This document shows, in pieces, positions 1-11,900 of a DNA stretch of 64,000 nucleotides. The translations under genes and the position numbers were made by a program. A model generated the notes under the pieces. The model ran no database searches, had not been told where the DNA came from, and saw nothing but the letters and a program-made list of their open reading frames with translations. Within the stretch, counting starts at the first letter, position 1; every line of letters begins with the position of its first letter. The DNA comes from Siphonodentalium dalli (lineage: Eukaryota; Mollusca; Scaphopoda; Gadilida; Siphonodentaliidae), in NCBI GenBank assembly GCA_032622095.1, contig CP136069.1, positions 84,468,958 through 84,532,957 on the forward strand. Reading direction: 5' to 3'.

Positions 1-171
1 GAAAACACATAAAACATCGAAAAACGGGAATTTCATCGCAAAATAACGGACTACCTCGAAAATAGGGAACATGAAGCAAGAATAAACGATGTCTTTTAGG
101 CTTATGCAGGGTTCATACAGGTTCCCAAAAACTAAATTTAAGCACTTTTAAGCACCTTTTTAATGACTTTT

Positions 172-770
172 ATCTTATGCGCCGCAGGCGCCCGTATAGA
201 GGCTACTGCCCACATAAATAATAAGGATAAGTTTGCACCCACCACCCCATCCCGCCACCCATAGTATCTTATGCGCCACAGGCGCCCGTATAGAGGCTAC
301 TGCCCACATAAATAATAAGGATAAGTTCCCACCCACCACCCCATCCAGCCACCTATAGTATCTTATGCGCCGCAGGCGCCCGTATAGAGGCTACTGCCCA
401 CATAAATAATAAGGATAAGCTGAAATATTTGAAATTCTGATATTGACGATATATGCTGAATTTCAATTTCAATAATAAATGCGGACGACACAAGTCCAAC
501 AAATATATACATATTATTTATGTGGGCAGTAGCATTAGTCTCCAGCCTGCCGCGCATAAGATACAATGGGAGGTGGGTTCAGTCTGCTTCCTCGGTGGAC
601 AAATCTAGGGGCGACTGCGGCGCATAAGATACTATGGGTGGCAGGATGGGGTGGTGGGCGGGCCACCTTATACATATTATTTATGTGGGCAGTAGCATTA
701 GTCTCCAGTGATACTATGGATGGCGGGATGGGGTGGTGGGCGGGCCACCTTATACATATTATTATTATTT
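172..770. repeat. 94-bp tandem repeat block with inverted copies
   Basis: A unit starting ATCTTATGCGCCGCAGGCG begins at 172, 266 and 360, an exact 94-bp period. Each unit carries the motif GAGGCTACTGCCCACATAAA and, in the first two, a CCACCACCCCATCC stretch. From about 507 to 770 the same motifs appear in reverse orientation twice (TTATGTGGGCAGTAGC, GGGATGGGGTGGTGGGCGGG), so the block can fold back on itself. It lies inside the decayed hAT element. Confidence 0.85.
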
Positions 771-989
771 AAGCGCATTGTTCATAAACACCAAAATGTC
801 ATTCGACTTTTGACTCCGGTCGATGTGTCTTTTCGACAAAATGTGGCTTTTCAGGGCCGCCTCGCCCATACCGGCTATTGTGAACGTTTTCACGCATTTT
901 GCCGAATGAATGTCTTGATCGGGCGACAACCACTGCTTATACTTTGTATGTTTACACCATTCGACATTGAACTTGCACTTTCCCGGCAT
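765..989 (-). pseudogene. hAT transposase N-terminal zinc-finger fragment
   Basis: The minus-strand frame reads a BED-like zinc finger as found at the N-terminus of animal hAT transposases: a KYKQWL start, then a KCVKTF element, the conserved GMGEAALKSH and a closing SKRH. The first zinc-binding Cys of the usual C-x2-C pair seems to be lost (HSAKC), while the His pair H-x4-H is kept. Only about 75 codons are open and no RNase H-like catalytic domain or dimerisation region follows, because the next DNA downstream is the tandem repeat block. I read it as a dead fragment of the surrounding element's own transposase. Confidence 0.6.
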
Positions 990-3900
990 ATTTATTTGTT
1001 CAGCCGGTTAAATTTTCTATTAACTTACATGATTGGCTGGTGTAAATTTTCCCTCCAATCAGAGCGAAGCTTACATATGCTTTGCGGATAGCACACAGTT
1101 TCGTACTATTGAAAAATCGTACGTATCGGAAACGATGCTATTTTTAGCGATTACGCGATGTCTCCCTCACTTCCGCCGCAATGTTCCGTTCGATTTTTAC
1201 GATCATATCGGCGATGTTAACAGTTTTCTAGGTATAAGACCGCCCATGCCTTGTTTATTCCACAGGTCCGGTCTTATACCAGAATTTAAGCACTTTTAAT
1301 GACCTGAGTGGTATTAGGGTGAGAATTTAAGCAGTTTTAAGGGCCTTGAAAATAGAAAATCAAATTCAAGCACTTTTAATGACTTTAAGCACCTGTGCGA
1401 ACCCTGCTTATGGTTCATGATTGAGCCTATATACATGTACTTTTAACTCAATTTATATGTGAAGGGGTATTGGTTAATAGAATTTAAATGAGTTTGGACA
1501 TAGATTTTCTCAACATTCTGAAGTTAAATTCGAGTTCTGTTGTTGTGATAGGCAGACATTAAAAGGTGTAACACTAGTACGGATGCAAACATAGAACATT
1601 AGTGGTAGGGTGGTGATTTTTTAAGCAGGTTGAATATTGTTCACATACAGGGAACTCATGCTTTCATACAGCATTCTATTATGGCATAGCCACTGCAATG
1701 GAGTGAACTCTAAATACTCACTTATATCTAGCTACATGACATACCAGCCTTCCTGGCTAATAATATTTAACACAGTTGTTTTTAAATGGACATGGCTCAT
1801 TGAAGCTTCCAAATTTTGTCTTAAACTGACATGGTTCATTCAAGCTTCCGAATGACATGGCTCATTCAAGCTTCCAAATTTTTTGGAAGGAAGTATATAA
1901 GATAGATTGACAAATAAAAAAAATATCAACATACTTGTAATGGCTACATATGCTACATAGTATATTTAATGGCTACATAAAAATACTGTCCATGGCCATA
2001 GCCATGTTCCAGCGGTTTTAAATTTTTCCCACAGAAGTGAAACAACACTCATTATTTCTACCATATCAGGAATAGACTAGCACGGAATGCTCTATTCTGT
2101 TCAATGTCTTGCACATGACTGTCTGTTTGGGACACAAACACCTTGTTTAAAGTTGTATTTCTTTAAATTCTTATGACTTCAATAGAAATGTAGATAAAGT
2201 ATTTATCGACCTATTTCGATACTGGGAAAAATTCTAAAGCATATACTATTAAGTCTATTTTGGAGCTCAAACTACCATGTGGCTTTAAGATCACCACTAC
2301 TGTATGCAGTACATAGATGTATGTGAAGTTCTTTCCTTGCATTCTGAAGTTTATTCATGGCAAATATTGATCTCTATTGTAAACATCATGTTTTCCCATG
2401 TTTTATTCAATAAAACAATAAATAACACTATATTCTAATAGAATCTACTTAGTTTTATTATTTTATAGTCAATTACAAACAAGGAGAAGTAGGCTGGGGG
2501 TCGCATTCATATTTATTTTGAGCAGTCGAAAATAAAATGAAAAATTGAAAAGCCACCCCCCCCCCCTATTTTTTTCTTGCATCTTATTAGACGAGGTTTT
2601 GATGACCATATATCGGCTTTCAAGAGAATACATTTAACTCACTTGTTGTCAGTCTTGCAAAAAATTCAAATTATCGCTTCTAATAAAGAGCGTCCATGTT
2701 TCCACCGAAATGTGGTATGTAATAAAGTGCATTTAAATTATGAGTTTGTACTCGTTTTCAATGTAAAACCATAAACGTATGTAAATATAGATCGATAGTA
2801 AAACGGTGGACATTTGTGGTGGGGTTTTTTTTGGCGATTTCTGTGACATAATAATTGATGGTGACTATATTAAAGTTTTCTTTTATATTAACCCGGAAAG
2901 CTAGAAAAAATACAATTTTGTCTAATTTGGTATCGACTGAGTCGGACCGCGCTTGGATCTTCAAATGTACATTGTATACGTTTTGTTTCAAATATTTGAT
3001 GAAGACAAATAAATAATTGAATTGCAGTGATTTAATTCCGGTAAGAAAAACAGAATTTAACAAAATCATTTAACTTATATATACTACGGTAAAAAGAAAG
3101 TTAATATTTATCATATGCTTGCCTATACAATAGCGGAGTATAGGTCTCTTCGAAGCAACATTGAATACGACTTCGTTATTTCATCATCTTTATACTGTCA
3201 GTATACATAATTTCATGTGCTTTTTAGTGCCCATCCCAGAAGGGTGTTTGATATGGTAGACATGCAGTCATCTTTATACTGTCTGTATACATACTAGTAA
3301 CTATGCCTGAACACTATGAATCCTTGAATGACTGGGGAGAGGAACTTTAAATTATGATATAGAATGTCTTCTATATGTATATTGCTCTCTAACAGATAAG
3401 ACTTCTTCCCACAAGACATGGGAGTTGAACAAACAAGATTACCACAGGCTTGTTTTAAAGAATGCAGATTTATTGGTGAGATTGGGATTCATCTGAAACC
3501 ACAAATGGACATGTATTTTAATAGAAGTAAATTGTTTTTGAAAATTCCATCTAAAATTATTGTTGCTTAATGTAAACATAGTATATAGTATATATTTAAC
3601 GATATAGATGTGTTTACATGCCAATTACATGCATTAAACAAAAATTAAATTATTATTTATTTTTTTTTGGTTGAAATTTTTTTTTTTGGGTTGAAATTTG
3701 AAAAAAAAAGTTCAGGTCGGCCCAATTTCGGCAGGTCGGTCGGGTAACCGGAAACACAGATGTTTTTTTTTTTGGCCTTATTAGAATCTATTCAGTTACT
3801 GAGTTGACTTTACCAGCTTGAATTGTCGCGAATTATGTTTCGTATATCATTGAAGCCATTTTGTTGCATCATTACTCTAGTATTACACGTGCCACAGTGA

Positions 3901-4651
3901 GAAGTTATCACTGGTCAATTGCGTCACATCGAACTAGACAGTGTTCAGTCGGCAGCGACACTTCATGTATTTGATGATCAACATAAAAGAAACCGAGCCT
4001 ACACGTGCATACATTGGGTTCAGTTCAGGTCATGAGTTCATTGCCCGTGCATGACTGATGGCAATAAGGCTTTAAGAAGTTAATATGTGTTTTAACTGTT
4101 ACAGATTACGTGATAATATGGCCGTGCAATGGCACTGCTGTCATGATAGCACATAGGTAGTGCTTTTTCCCGACTAATCAATTTCGGGATTGATTAATTT
4201 AATAATCACGTCGACTTCGACTAGTCTATTAATGGTTTCAACACTAAAGTCGTGACCTTGCATAAAAGCTTGGAACAACAGTGTATTCTCTCAGTTAATG
4301 CATGGTACAGGTATGATTACATCAAGTCACTACAGTAAATGCATAGGAGAATAACATACATCTAAAAAGCAGCAGAACTACAGCAAATGTTGTGAAGAAT
4401 ATTAGTGTTGAGGCTAGTTGGCAAATTTGGCGTTCTTTTAACGATATTTTATTGTTGTCACTGGGAGGATAAAATATTTTGATGTGTCCTGAATATATGG
4501 AGGTGATTACACATAAGTATTGGATATATAGATGCTGCCAATGACCGGAATAATCAATTCCTTCAGATCCATTTGTAATATCGAAAGCTAATATCGAATA
4601 GGAGAAAAATATTCTTCAAGAGAGAGAGTTGTATGTTTTATGCGTAGCCCG

Positions 4652-4749
4652 AATGGACGGCCAAATCCCTACTCCACCGGACATTATTCTCAGGTGTGGT
4701 AAATGGACGGCCAAACCCCTACTCCACCGGACATTATTCTCAGGTGTGT
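4652..4749. repeat. 50-bp tandem duplication
   Basis: Two adjacent near-identical units, each containing GGACGGCCAAA, CCCTACTCCACCGG and ACATTATTCTCAGG, begin at 4652 and 4702. Confidence 0.85.
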
Positions 4750-5514
4750 GGGTGAGGGGGGATACACCCTCAAATGCTTAGAAGCACGATAGAGTGCATA
4801 TAAATATAGGCATATTGAATATATATATCCGCATACTAATATGTTTCTATCCACCACATGTATGTACCCTAATTTAAAAGTGGAGTTTGAAGAAAGGGAA
4901 AACAAAGTTTGAATGGAATTTTCAGTTTCCCTTTTAGTATTAAAGGAAATAATTTCACTTTGAAACCACTGACTCCCGATAACTAACTGCCACACCTGAC
5001 CACAAACACAAATTATGCTACCCTCCCTTTGCATTGACCCCAGATTATGTGCTCTTCATGGTCTTTTCCAGCTTCGCCAGCGACGGATGACCCATTATGG
5101 CCTAATGCCATTGTCTATGCACCTTATGTACTAGACCACCGATTCCCATATCTGTGATGAAAACGTTCAGAATCATGGTTATACGTAGAAATTGACATTG
5201 TGCTTGCAATATTATACAGATTTGTAAGCAATCTGATTAATCTCAACATAATTTCCAAACATGCTGGTTGCAATCAGTGATGTATATTGGTGTCAAATTC
5301 GCATTTGTCTCGTGGGTTTTCATGAATAACTACCTATTTGTGATTTTAATTATTATCGGCAGTCATGTTGGACGCCACCCTCAATTCCAGATTTTCCCCA
5401 AACAGATTTTAGTCGATTTTGGATATGTTGTACAAGAGATTATCCCTCGTCGAATGACACCAAATTCGCTTCTTTACCAATTTCTTCTGGGAAATAACCC
5501 TCCAACGACCATAC

Positions 5515-5695
5515 TACATTGGGAGCCTCACATATATAAGAGAATACATTGGCCTAACAGTATTTACCTTGACAGCCAGTGCATTAATTCTCTTATATAT
5601 GTGAAGCTCCCAATGGGAGACACTCACATATGTAAGAGAATGCACTGGCACATGATCTTTAATGCTGCACCAGCGCAGCTCCTGTCATGAAAGGG
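5515..5695. repeat. CATTCTCTTATATATG repeat, partial piggyBac-like MITE
   Basis: The segment carries several inverted CACATATATAAGAGAATRCA / TTCTCTTATATATGTGA motifs and ends in CATGAAAGGG followed by TTAA (5696-5699). That matches the right end of the TTAA|CCCTTTCA family seen at 52.1, 53.1, 56.2 and 62.5 kb. I cannot find the left end. Confidence 0.6.
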
Positions 5696-5872
5696 TTAAG
5701 AATATAAAAGCTTCTAATTCATGCGTTTCTCATGTATTAATTATTTAGACCATGAGTTATCAGAATTTAAAAAAATATATAATATTGTTTATATTGATGC
5801 AGCTGATTGATGTGTGTGTGCGCGTTTTTTTTTACCTCAGGTGCAGCAGAATTCTATAAATAGTAGTCCAAC

Positions 5873-5974
5873 ATGGAGCAGGGTGAAGCATTCAACAACG
5901 GAGCCTTCCAGCCAAATCCTGAATTTTTAGTTGTGCTACAAACTCTTGGATTTTCACAAAATGCTGCCACAAGA
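5873..5974 (+). CDS. PTRH2: UBA-PTH2 coding exon 1 (first half of UBA)
   Basis: ATG at 5873 in the context CCAACATGG. 34 codons, ending ...AATRA phase 0 at AGA|GTGAGT. It supplies the first UBA helix (PNPEFLVVLQTLGFSQNAATR). A pyrimidine tract and CTCAG end at 5840, so the transcribed exon probably starts at 5841 and the 5' UTR is split. Confidence 0.9.
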
Positions 5975-8900
5975 GTGAGTTCTAAACAAGAACTTATTTC
6001 TTCATGTATATTGCTGTCGACTATTTTATTTTCCGGATGATAACTTAAGTTTCAGTTGTCTGACTGTTTTCAAATTTTGTATGTGGATTTAGCCACATGA
6101 AATACAGTTCAAGTTCGAAATTGTTCGGTCTGCCAATTTTTGTCAGAGATATTGTCCTTGTCGACATAAAATTTGCCGATTATTTTTGGTTTCCGGGTGA
6201 TAACTTTAGTTTTAGTTATCTGATTGTTTTCAAATTTGGTATATGGATTGCCCATATGAAAATACAGGTTATGTTCAAAGTTGGGATCTGTATGCCTATT
6301 TTAAGCAGAATTAATGGCTCATTATGACCCTTTGATGAAATTACCACGGGTGTGTTTTGCCACTCCCTAGCGATGCTCTTGTTATGGTATGTAAAAGAAA
6401 GTAATACAACAGGATACACTAGAAAATGACTCAAATGTCTTGTTTGCATGACGTCAAGTACCGGTAATTATTTTAGATTCAGGATTGTTATTATGTTATT
6501 ATCAAATATTCAGATATAAAGTTATGTTCTTTGTTATTATATATAGTGTATCACTTCTGGGCCTCAATAACAACAACATTTTTAGCTCACCTGAGACGAA
6601 GTCTCCGGTGGAGCTGTAGTCATCACTCCTCGTCCGTCGTCCATCCGTCTGTCCATCCGTCAACAATAGTTTAAACATTTTCTTCTCCAGACCCATAGGG
6701 TTCATATTTGGTGTGGATGTTCCCTAGGTGACTAAAATGAGGTCACCAAGTCAAATTGTTGCGAATCCAGGGCAGTAACTCTTTCCCAACAGAGTAAGTC
6801 TTAAAACAACTTCTCAAGAACCATTAAGCTTATATTTGGCATGGAGGGTCCTTGGTTTACTGGGGTTCAGATCTGTTAAAATGGAGTCACTGGGAAAACA
6901 TGGGCACGATCAATCTTTAAAAAAAAAAAAATTTAGATTAATTTTTTTTTGGCTTTATAATTTAATTTAACAAAACAAAAATTAATTTTAAATGAATTTT
7001 TTTTTTTTTAATATGAAAATAAAAAAAAAAAAAATTTAAATTAAAATTTTGAAAAACTAATTACATTATAACAACGTTCTGACTATTGTAGTCCTCAGAG
7101 TCCCTGTCTTCTCCGTCTTTACAGTCTGGTGAACGACCCCACAGTCATTGACTGTCTTGTTTTTATACAACCCGATTTCAAGACTACAAATAGCATTTTT
7201 GTAAAAAATAAAAAGATAAAACTGAAGATTGGGCATATTATTTGTGTTTTGAGCCTCAATTATTATCTACTCCTGAATCTATATAAAACTTGCCAGGAAG
7301 AGATACATTATCTTTATTGTTTTATTACTTTTAAAGGCCCACTTAATTTTGAACCCCCAGATCACATATATAAAATATATGCCATAGTATATACCATATG
7401 AAAGAGGAAGTTCCAAAACATTGTATTATCAACTTATCTGGTGTAATAAACTGTGAACATGTTGTTTTTGTTGAGTTACTGATGTGTTTTTTACTTAAGT
7501 TTCTTCTGGTTTTGTTGTGCAAAGTGTATTATTTTCAATGGAGGGGGAATAGCTCTATTTTAAAGATAGAGTTATTCCCCTTCCAGCAAAAATACTTGGA
7601 ATTCTGGGATCCAAAATGGGGGGAGTCTTTTTATGAATTCAGTTGTTTTCCATTTCTCTATGGGCATTTTCTGAGACACAGACGTTTCAAATTGGTGATG
7701 AATTATAGTATTTTATTCATATTTTATGGCATAGATTGTTATTAAAACTGTATATCAAGGCCCCATAAAAAAATAATCGGTGACTCGAAAATTAAGTGGG
7801 CCTTTAAAGCGTTAAAGAATGCACACACTTGGCTGCAAAATGATTTTCCTCCCGCATCTACAGATTTTCACCCTCCATGTTGGTGATTCCAATTACTAAA
7901 TTACAATATAACTCTTTCTTTACTAAATATTCATTGGTGAGTAGTTCATCTCATCGAACTTAGGAAATGTTCAGATAATAAGTTCAACAAACGGTGGTTG
8001 AACTTACCGGTATCTGAACCTTTCCCACAATTGAATATGATTTGTTATCCACTTCCATTATCTTTTCATCTGTCTGACGTCTGTTCATTTTGCCTGAACA
8101 CCCGCCAAATGAATTGTAGACCATTTCAATGAATACTTTTATAACTGATGGGAGCATTTATTTAATAAGGAATGGTTAATGAACATGATGGCGTGTTTCA
8201 GGCACTATTTTATACAGGAAATGCTGATGCAGACATGGCGGCATCTTGGCTGTTGGAGAACCAGGATAATCAAGACATAAATGCACCTCTGAATGTGAGT
8301 ATAAATTTGCGTGCTAAACAGTTGCTAGGAAATGGTTGGTGGATGAGTGCAGTAAATCTTCTCATATATAGGTCCTCACAATTGATTTCAAGACATATTA
8401 TGTGCTTATTCCACTACTTCAAACTTATTATTTTACTATTCAGCCACTACACCTGTTTAAAGATAGTCCAAGTTTCCTTTGATGTGCACCAGCTGATGAA
8501 ATCGGTTGGGATAATACTTGTTTACACCAAAGTACGGTTACCTTAATCATCTCCAGCGGGATATAAGCATAAATCACCCACTCATCTAAAATCAGCAATC
8601 ACGTAATAAAATATCACAATTGTGAAAGTAACCCAGTTTATTCCATAGAAAACATTTTATTTGTTCTGAACTCCACAAGAGAGAGTTGTCAACTGAAAGT
8701 AGTAATTTAATGCGAAAACTATATTTTATCACAATGTTTACATAATTTCAAAAGAATACAAACTCATTTGACTTCGCAAAATTCATAACAGTTCAAATGT
8801 GAGGTTACTCCTAATTACATGGGATATTCTATAGTTTAACATAACAGCTCGATTATAATACATCATGACCATAAGATATATCTCTTTCCGATAACTATAG

Positions 8901-11900
8901 CATTTTGTATAAATTTAAATTAATTTGTATGATAAAGTTGATTAAAATTGATGAAAAATTCTACCTCAATGTAAACAAGTATTATCCCTACCGATTTCAC
9001 TAGTTGTTTTATGTCAAAGGACACTTGGATTAGTTTGAAGAATGTAACATTCAACCATTATTCAGGGTTTCTGCTAGACGTACAGGGTCCCTCTCCCTCA
9101 GCCCAAATTTCCTCTCTGACATATTCCCCTACCTGATCCGCAGATTAATGCCTACATCACATGTGTATCTGCCGCTAAATAAAACCAACAGGCAATGATA
9201 AACAAAGATAAGTTTATTCGCCAGCTATTGCTGATTACCAGTGAACCATTTGCGGAAAATAATCTTTTTCAGAGCTACATACATTGACAATTACCCAAGC
9301 CTGCAAACTGTGTCTGTCATTTTCAGAATGAGGTCCTCAGAGGGTGAGTTTAGTGACGCTATCCCACATATTGGGCTAGTATCACCAAATTCCCCCTCTG
9401 GGGACCTCATTCTGCTATGTATGGGAGACCTACGAATAGACTGATGTTCCCCAGTTGAAGTTGATGTTCACCCATTAGTCACCTTGATTATAGAGAAACT
9501 TCCCAGAAGGGAAAATGTAACTAAAACAATGTTAATTTGAGACCATAGATACTTACCAGAAATGAGGCCTGAGCAGAATGAGGTCCCCAGAGGGTGAATT
9601 TGGTGATGCTAGCCTGCTGTGTGTGATTGCATCACTAAATTCACGCTCTGGGGATCTCATTCTGCAAATGACACACACTATTTGGAGGCTTCCAATTACC
9701 ACCTTATTTTGAAAGATATCAAAGTAGTGATCCCTAAAAGCCACAATGTTGATTCTGCCTGGTTATGTTGTGGTTACTTTCTCAAATAACATTGTGTTCT
9801 GATTTATGATTAAATAGACCAGGTCCTGATCCAGGTCCAACTGCTGAAGGTTGATCGGGAATATTTCATGCTATTAAATGTTTTCATGAATGTAGTCGGT
9901 CGGAGAAAGTTGGTGGTGGTACGAAAATTTGTCAGAACATATATTTTACCCACGCACTTAATCTGAAGTTTTTCTCAGAAAATTTATGGTCCCTACAATA
10001 TTAAATTTAGATATTCTCAATTGGTTGATGAACTGAGATTATCCCTTGAGTCTTCAGGGATATCATTTTCTCAACCCCTGGCATTATTGTCCAACAACTT
10101 AAAATACTTTAGTCCTTTGTTTGTCCTGAATTAATCACTGGTAAACTGATAAGAATGATTCTGCCAATGGTAGTTATTACATGTAATTCACATATAATTG
10201 AATAACATTGTGTGCTGCCAATTTTTCTACTAAATTTATTAAATTAACCCACGTTGAGTACTGTGTAAGTTTATTCCCTACGCTTGCATTTTAGAACAGC
10301 AGAGTGTTCCAAATTCAGCTTCGATTCCTTCATTATCCCCCTTGGTGGCATACCTGTAATTAACATCAGACATTATCCAGCGCAACAACCATGAATGTCA
10401 GATCGTTTAACATTATGTTTAATAGATTATTTGTGAGTTTAAAAAATTTCAGGAATATCGTCACCAGTTTGATGGGCAAGTTCATAATGGACCATAAACT
10501 TTGAGAATACATAAAAAAAAAAAAACCCAATATGAAGGACATATTAAAATAATCAGATTTTTCCATACATATTATAAAAAGCTGCAACAAGTTTGCTATT
10601 TTGTCTGGTAGACTATACTGCTATACTAGTCTCAGCAGTCATTGACTTTCTTGATTTTCAGCTCGAATTAGAAGGAGCGGAAGGCAGTGATGAAGAGATT
10701 GACATAGATGAATCAGATATGTGCAAAATGGTTTTTGTTGTCAATGCCGAATTAAAGATGGGGGTTGGCAAGGTTGCAGCTCAAGTTGCTCATGCAGCTT
10801 TGGGAGTGTTTAGAATTCTTATTGAAGACCAGCAGAAGTATGGACAAAACTTACTGGCCTGGGAAACCTTAGGGTAAGTGAGTTTGTTCTGAAGTGTGTT
10901 GTAGTTTTGTCGACATTAACCCTTTCAGTGCCAAGTCCGATTTTTGTATCAACCCATATTCCTTGATCATTTTTCAAATTTATTGATTATAATTAATAAA
11001 TTTGAAAAATGATCAAGGAAATATGGGTTGATACAAAAATCGGACTTGGCACTGAAAGGGTTAATGCTTTATAGGTGATGTCTCCCCTGCTTCAAGGAGC
11101 ATTTGATGCGAGTATAGCCAATTAGGATGGGTTTCAAAAGAGGTACAACGATTTTATTCCCCTCCCAGTTCCAGAGTTATTACACTCTATCAATCTTAAT
11201 AGTGCATTCATGTGAAGATCAATGGCATTTTCGGCATTCTCTATTCCAGAGTTATCCCACTTTGTCTTTAAACCTTTCTATACTAAATACTTATTGAAGA
11301 GTAGTTCCCTATGGAATTGTTCAGAGAATAAGTTCAATAAAGTTGTTGAACTTATTACCTAAACATTTCCCACCAATGAATATGAATCATTCTGCTCTCA
11401 TATATTTTTTTTCTGTCTGTTGTCTGCTTTTATTACGTGAACACCCCTCTATATAAATAATAAACAGTTCCAATGTATACATTTATAACTCAATGGGAGA
11501 ATCCAATCAGCATAGAAAGCTTTAAATCTTCCTTGGGCTATTGAAATAAAAAAAAAAAATTCTCAGGCAGTTAGATTTAAATTTTGAGATGAGGGACGGA
11601 GGCTATTTATATTTTTCTCAAAATTGGAAAACATACTGCTAAAACAAACAAAAATAATTTTTGTTGTTCAAACCCAATATTTATAACAGAAAATATTGAA
11701 AAAAATGTTTGACAAGGCTTTTTAAAAGAAAAGAGTGGCGGGGGAGGTGCCTGAGAACAAAAAGTTTTATTTATTTGGCCTTGATATCTCAGCCATTAGT
11801 TTTTGCACAAAACAGTTAACAATTGAAGGCATTCAAATTGTGCCCATTGTCCAAGTATTGTATGTAGAGCGCACTTGGAACAGCCTCAAGTTTGTTTATG

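Larger units (their letters stand above)
107..1406. mobile_element. decayed hAT-type DNA transposon
   Basis: The left end reads CAGGGTTCATACAGG and the right end, read inward, GCAGGGTTCGCACAGGT, an imperfect terminal inverted repeat of the CAGGG type usual for hAT elements. Both ends are followed inward by AAGCACTTTTAA-like motifs. CTTATG lies directly outside both ends (101-106 and 1407-1412), which fits an eroded 8-bp target duplication. The interior holds a tandem repeat block and a minus-strand fragment of a transposase zinc finger. It is too broken to be autonomous. The ends and zinc finger are seen; the superfamily is inferred. Confidence 0.7.
1407..5840. other. intergenic stretch without a recognisable gene
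   Basis: I see no convincing coding exon. The stretch holds a short C-run (2556-2566), T-rich runs near 3660-3775 around a CAGGTCGGTCGGGTAACCGG segment, a 50-bp tandem duplication (4652-4749), and a fragment of the CATTCTCTTATATATG repeat family near its end. The promoter and any 5' non-coding exon of the downstream PTH2 gene should lie here, but I cannot place them. Confidence 0.5.

Noticed and set aside
5268-5690. 140-codon plus-strand frame
   Set aside because: Its C-terminal half is the CATTCTCTTATATATG repeat read through, and the rest has no domain.
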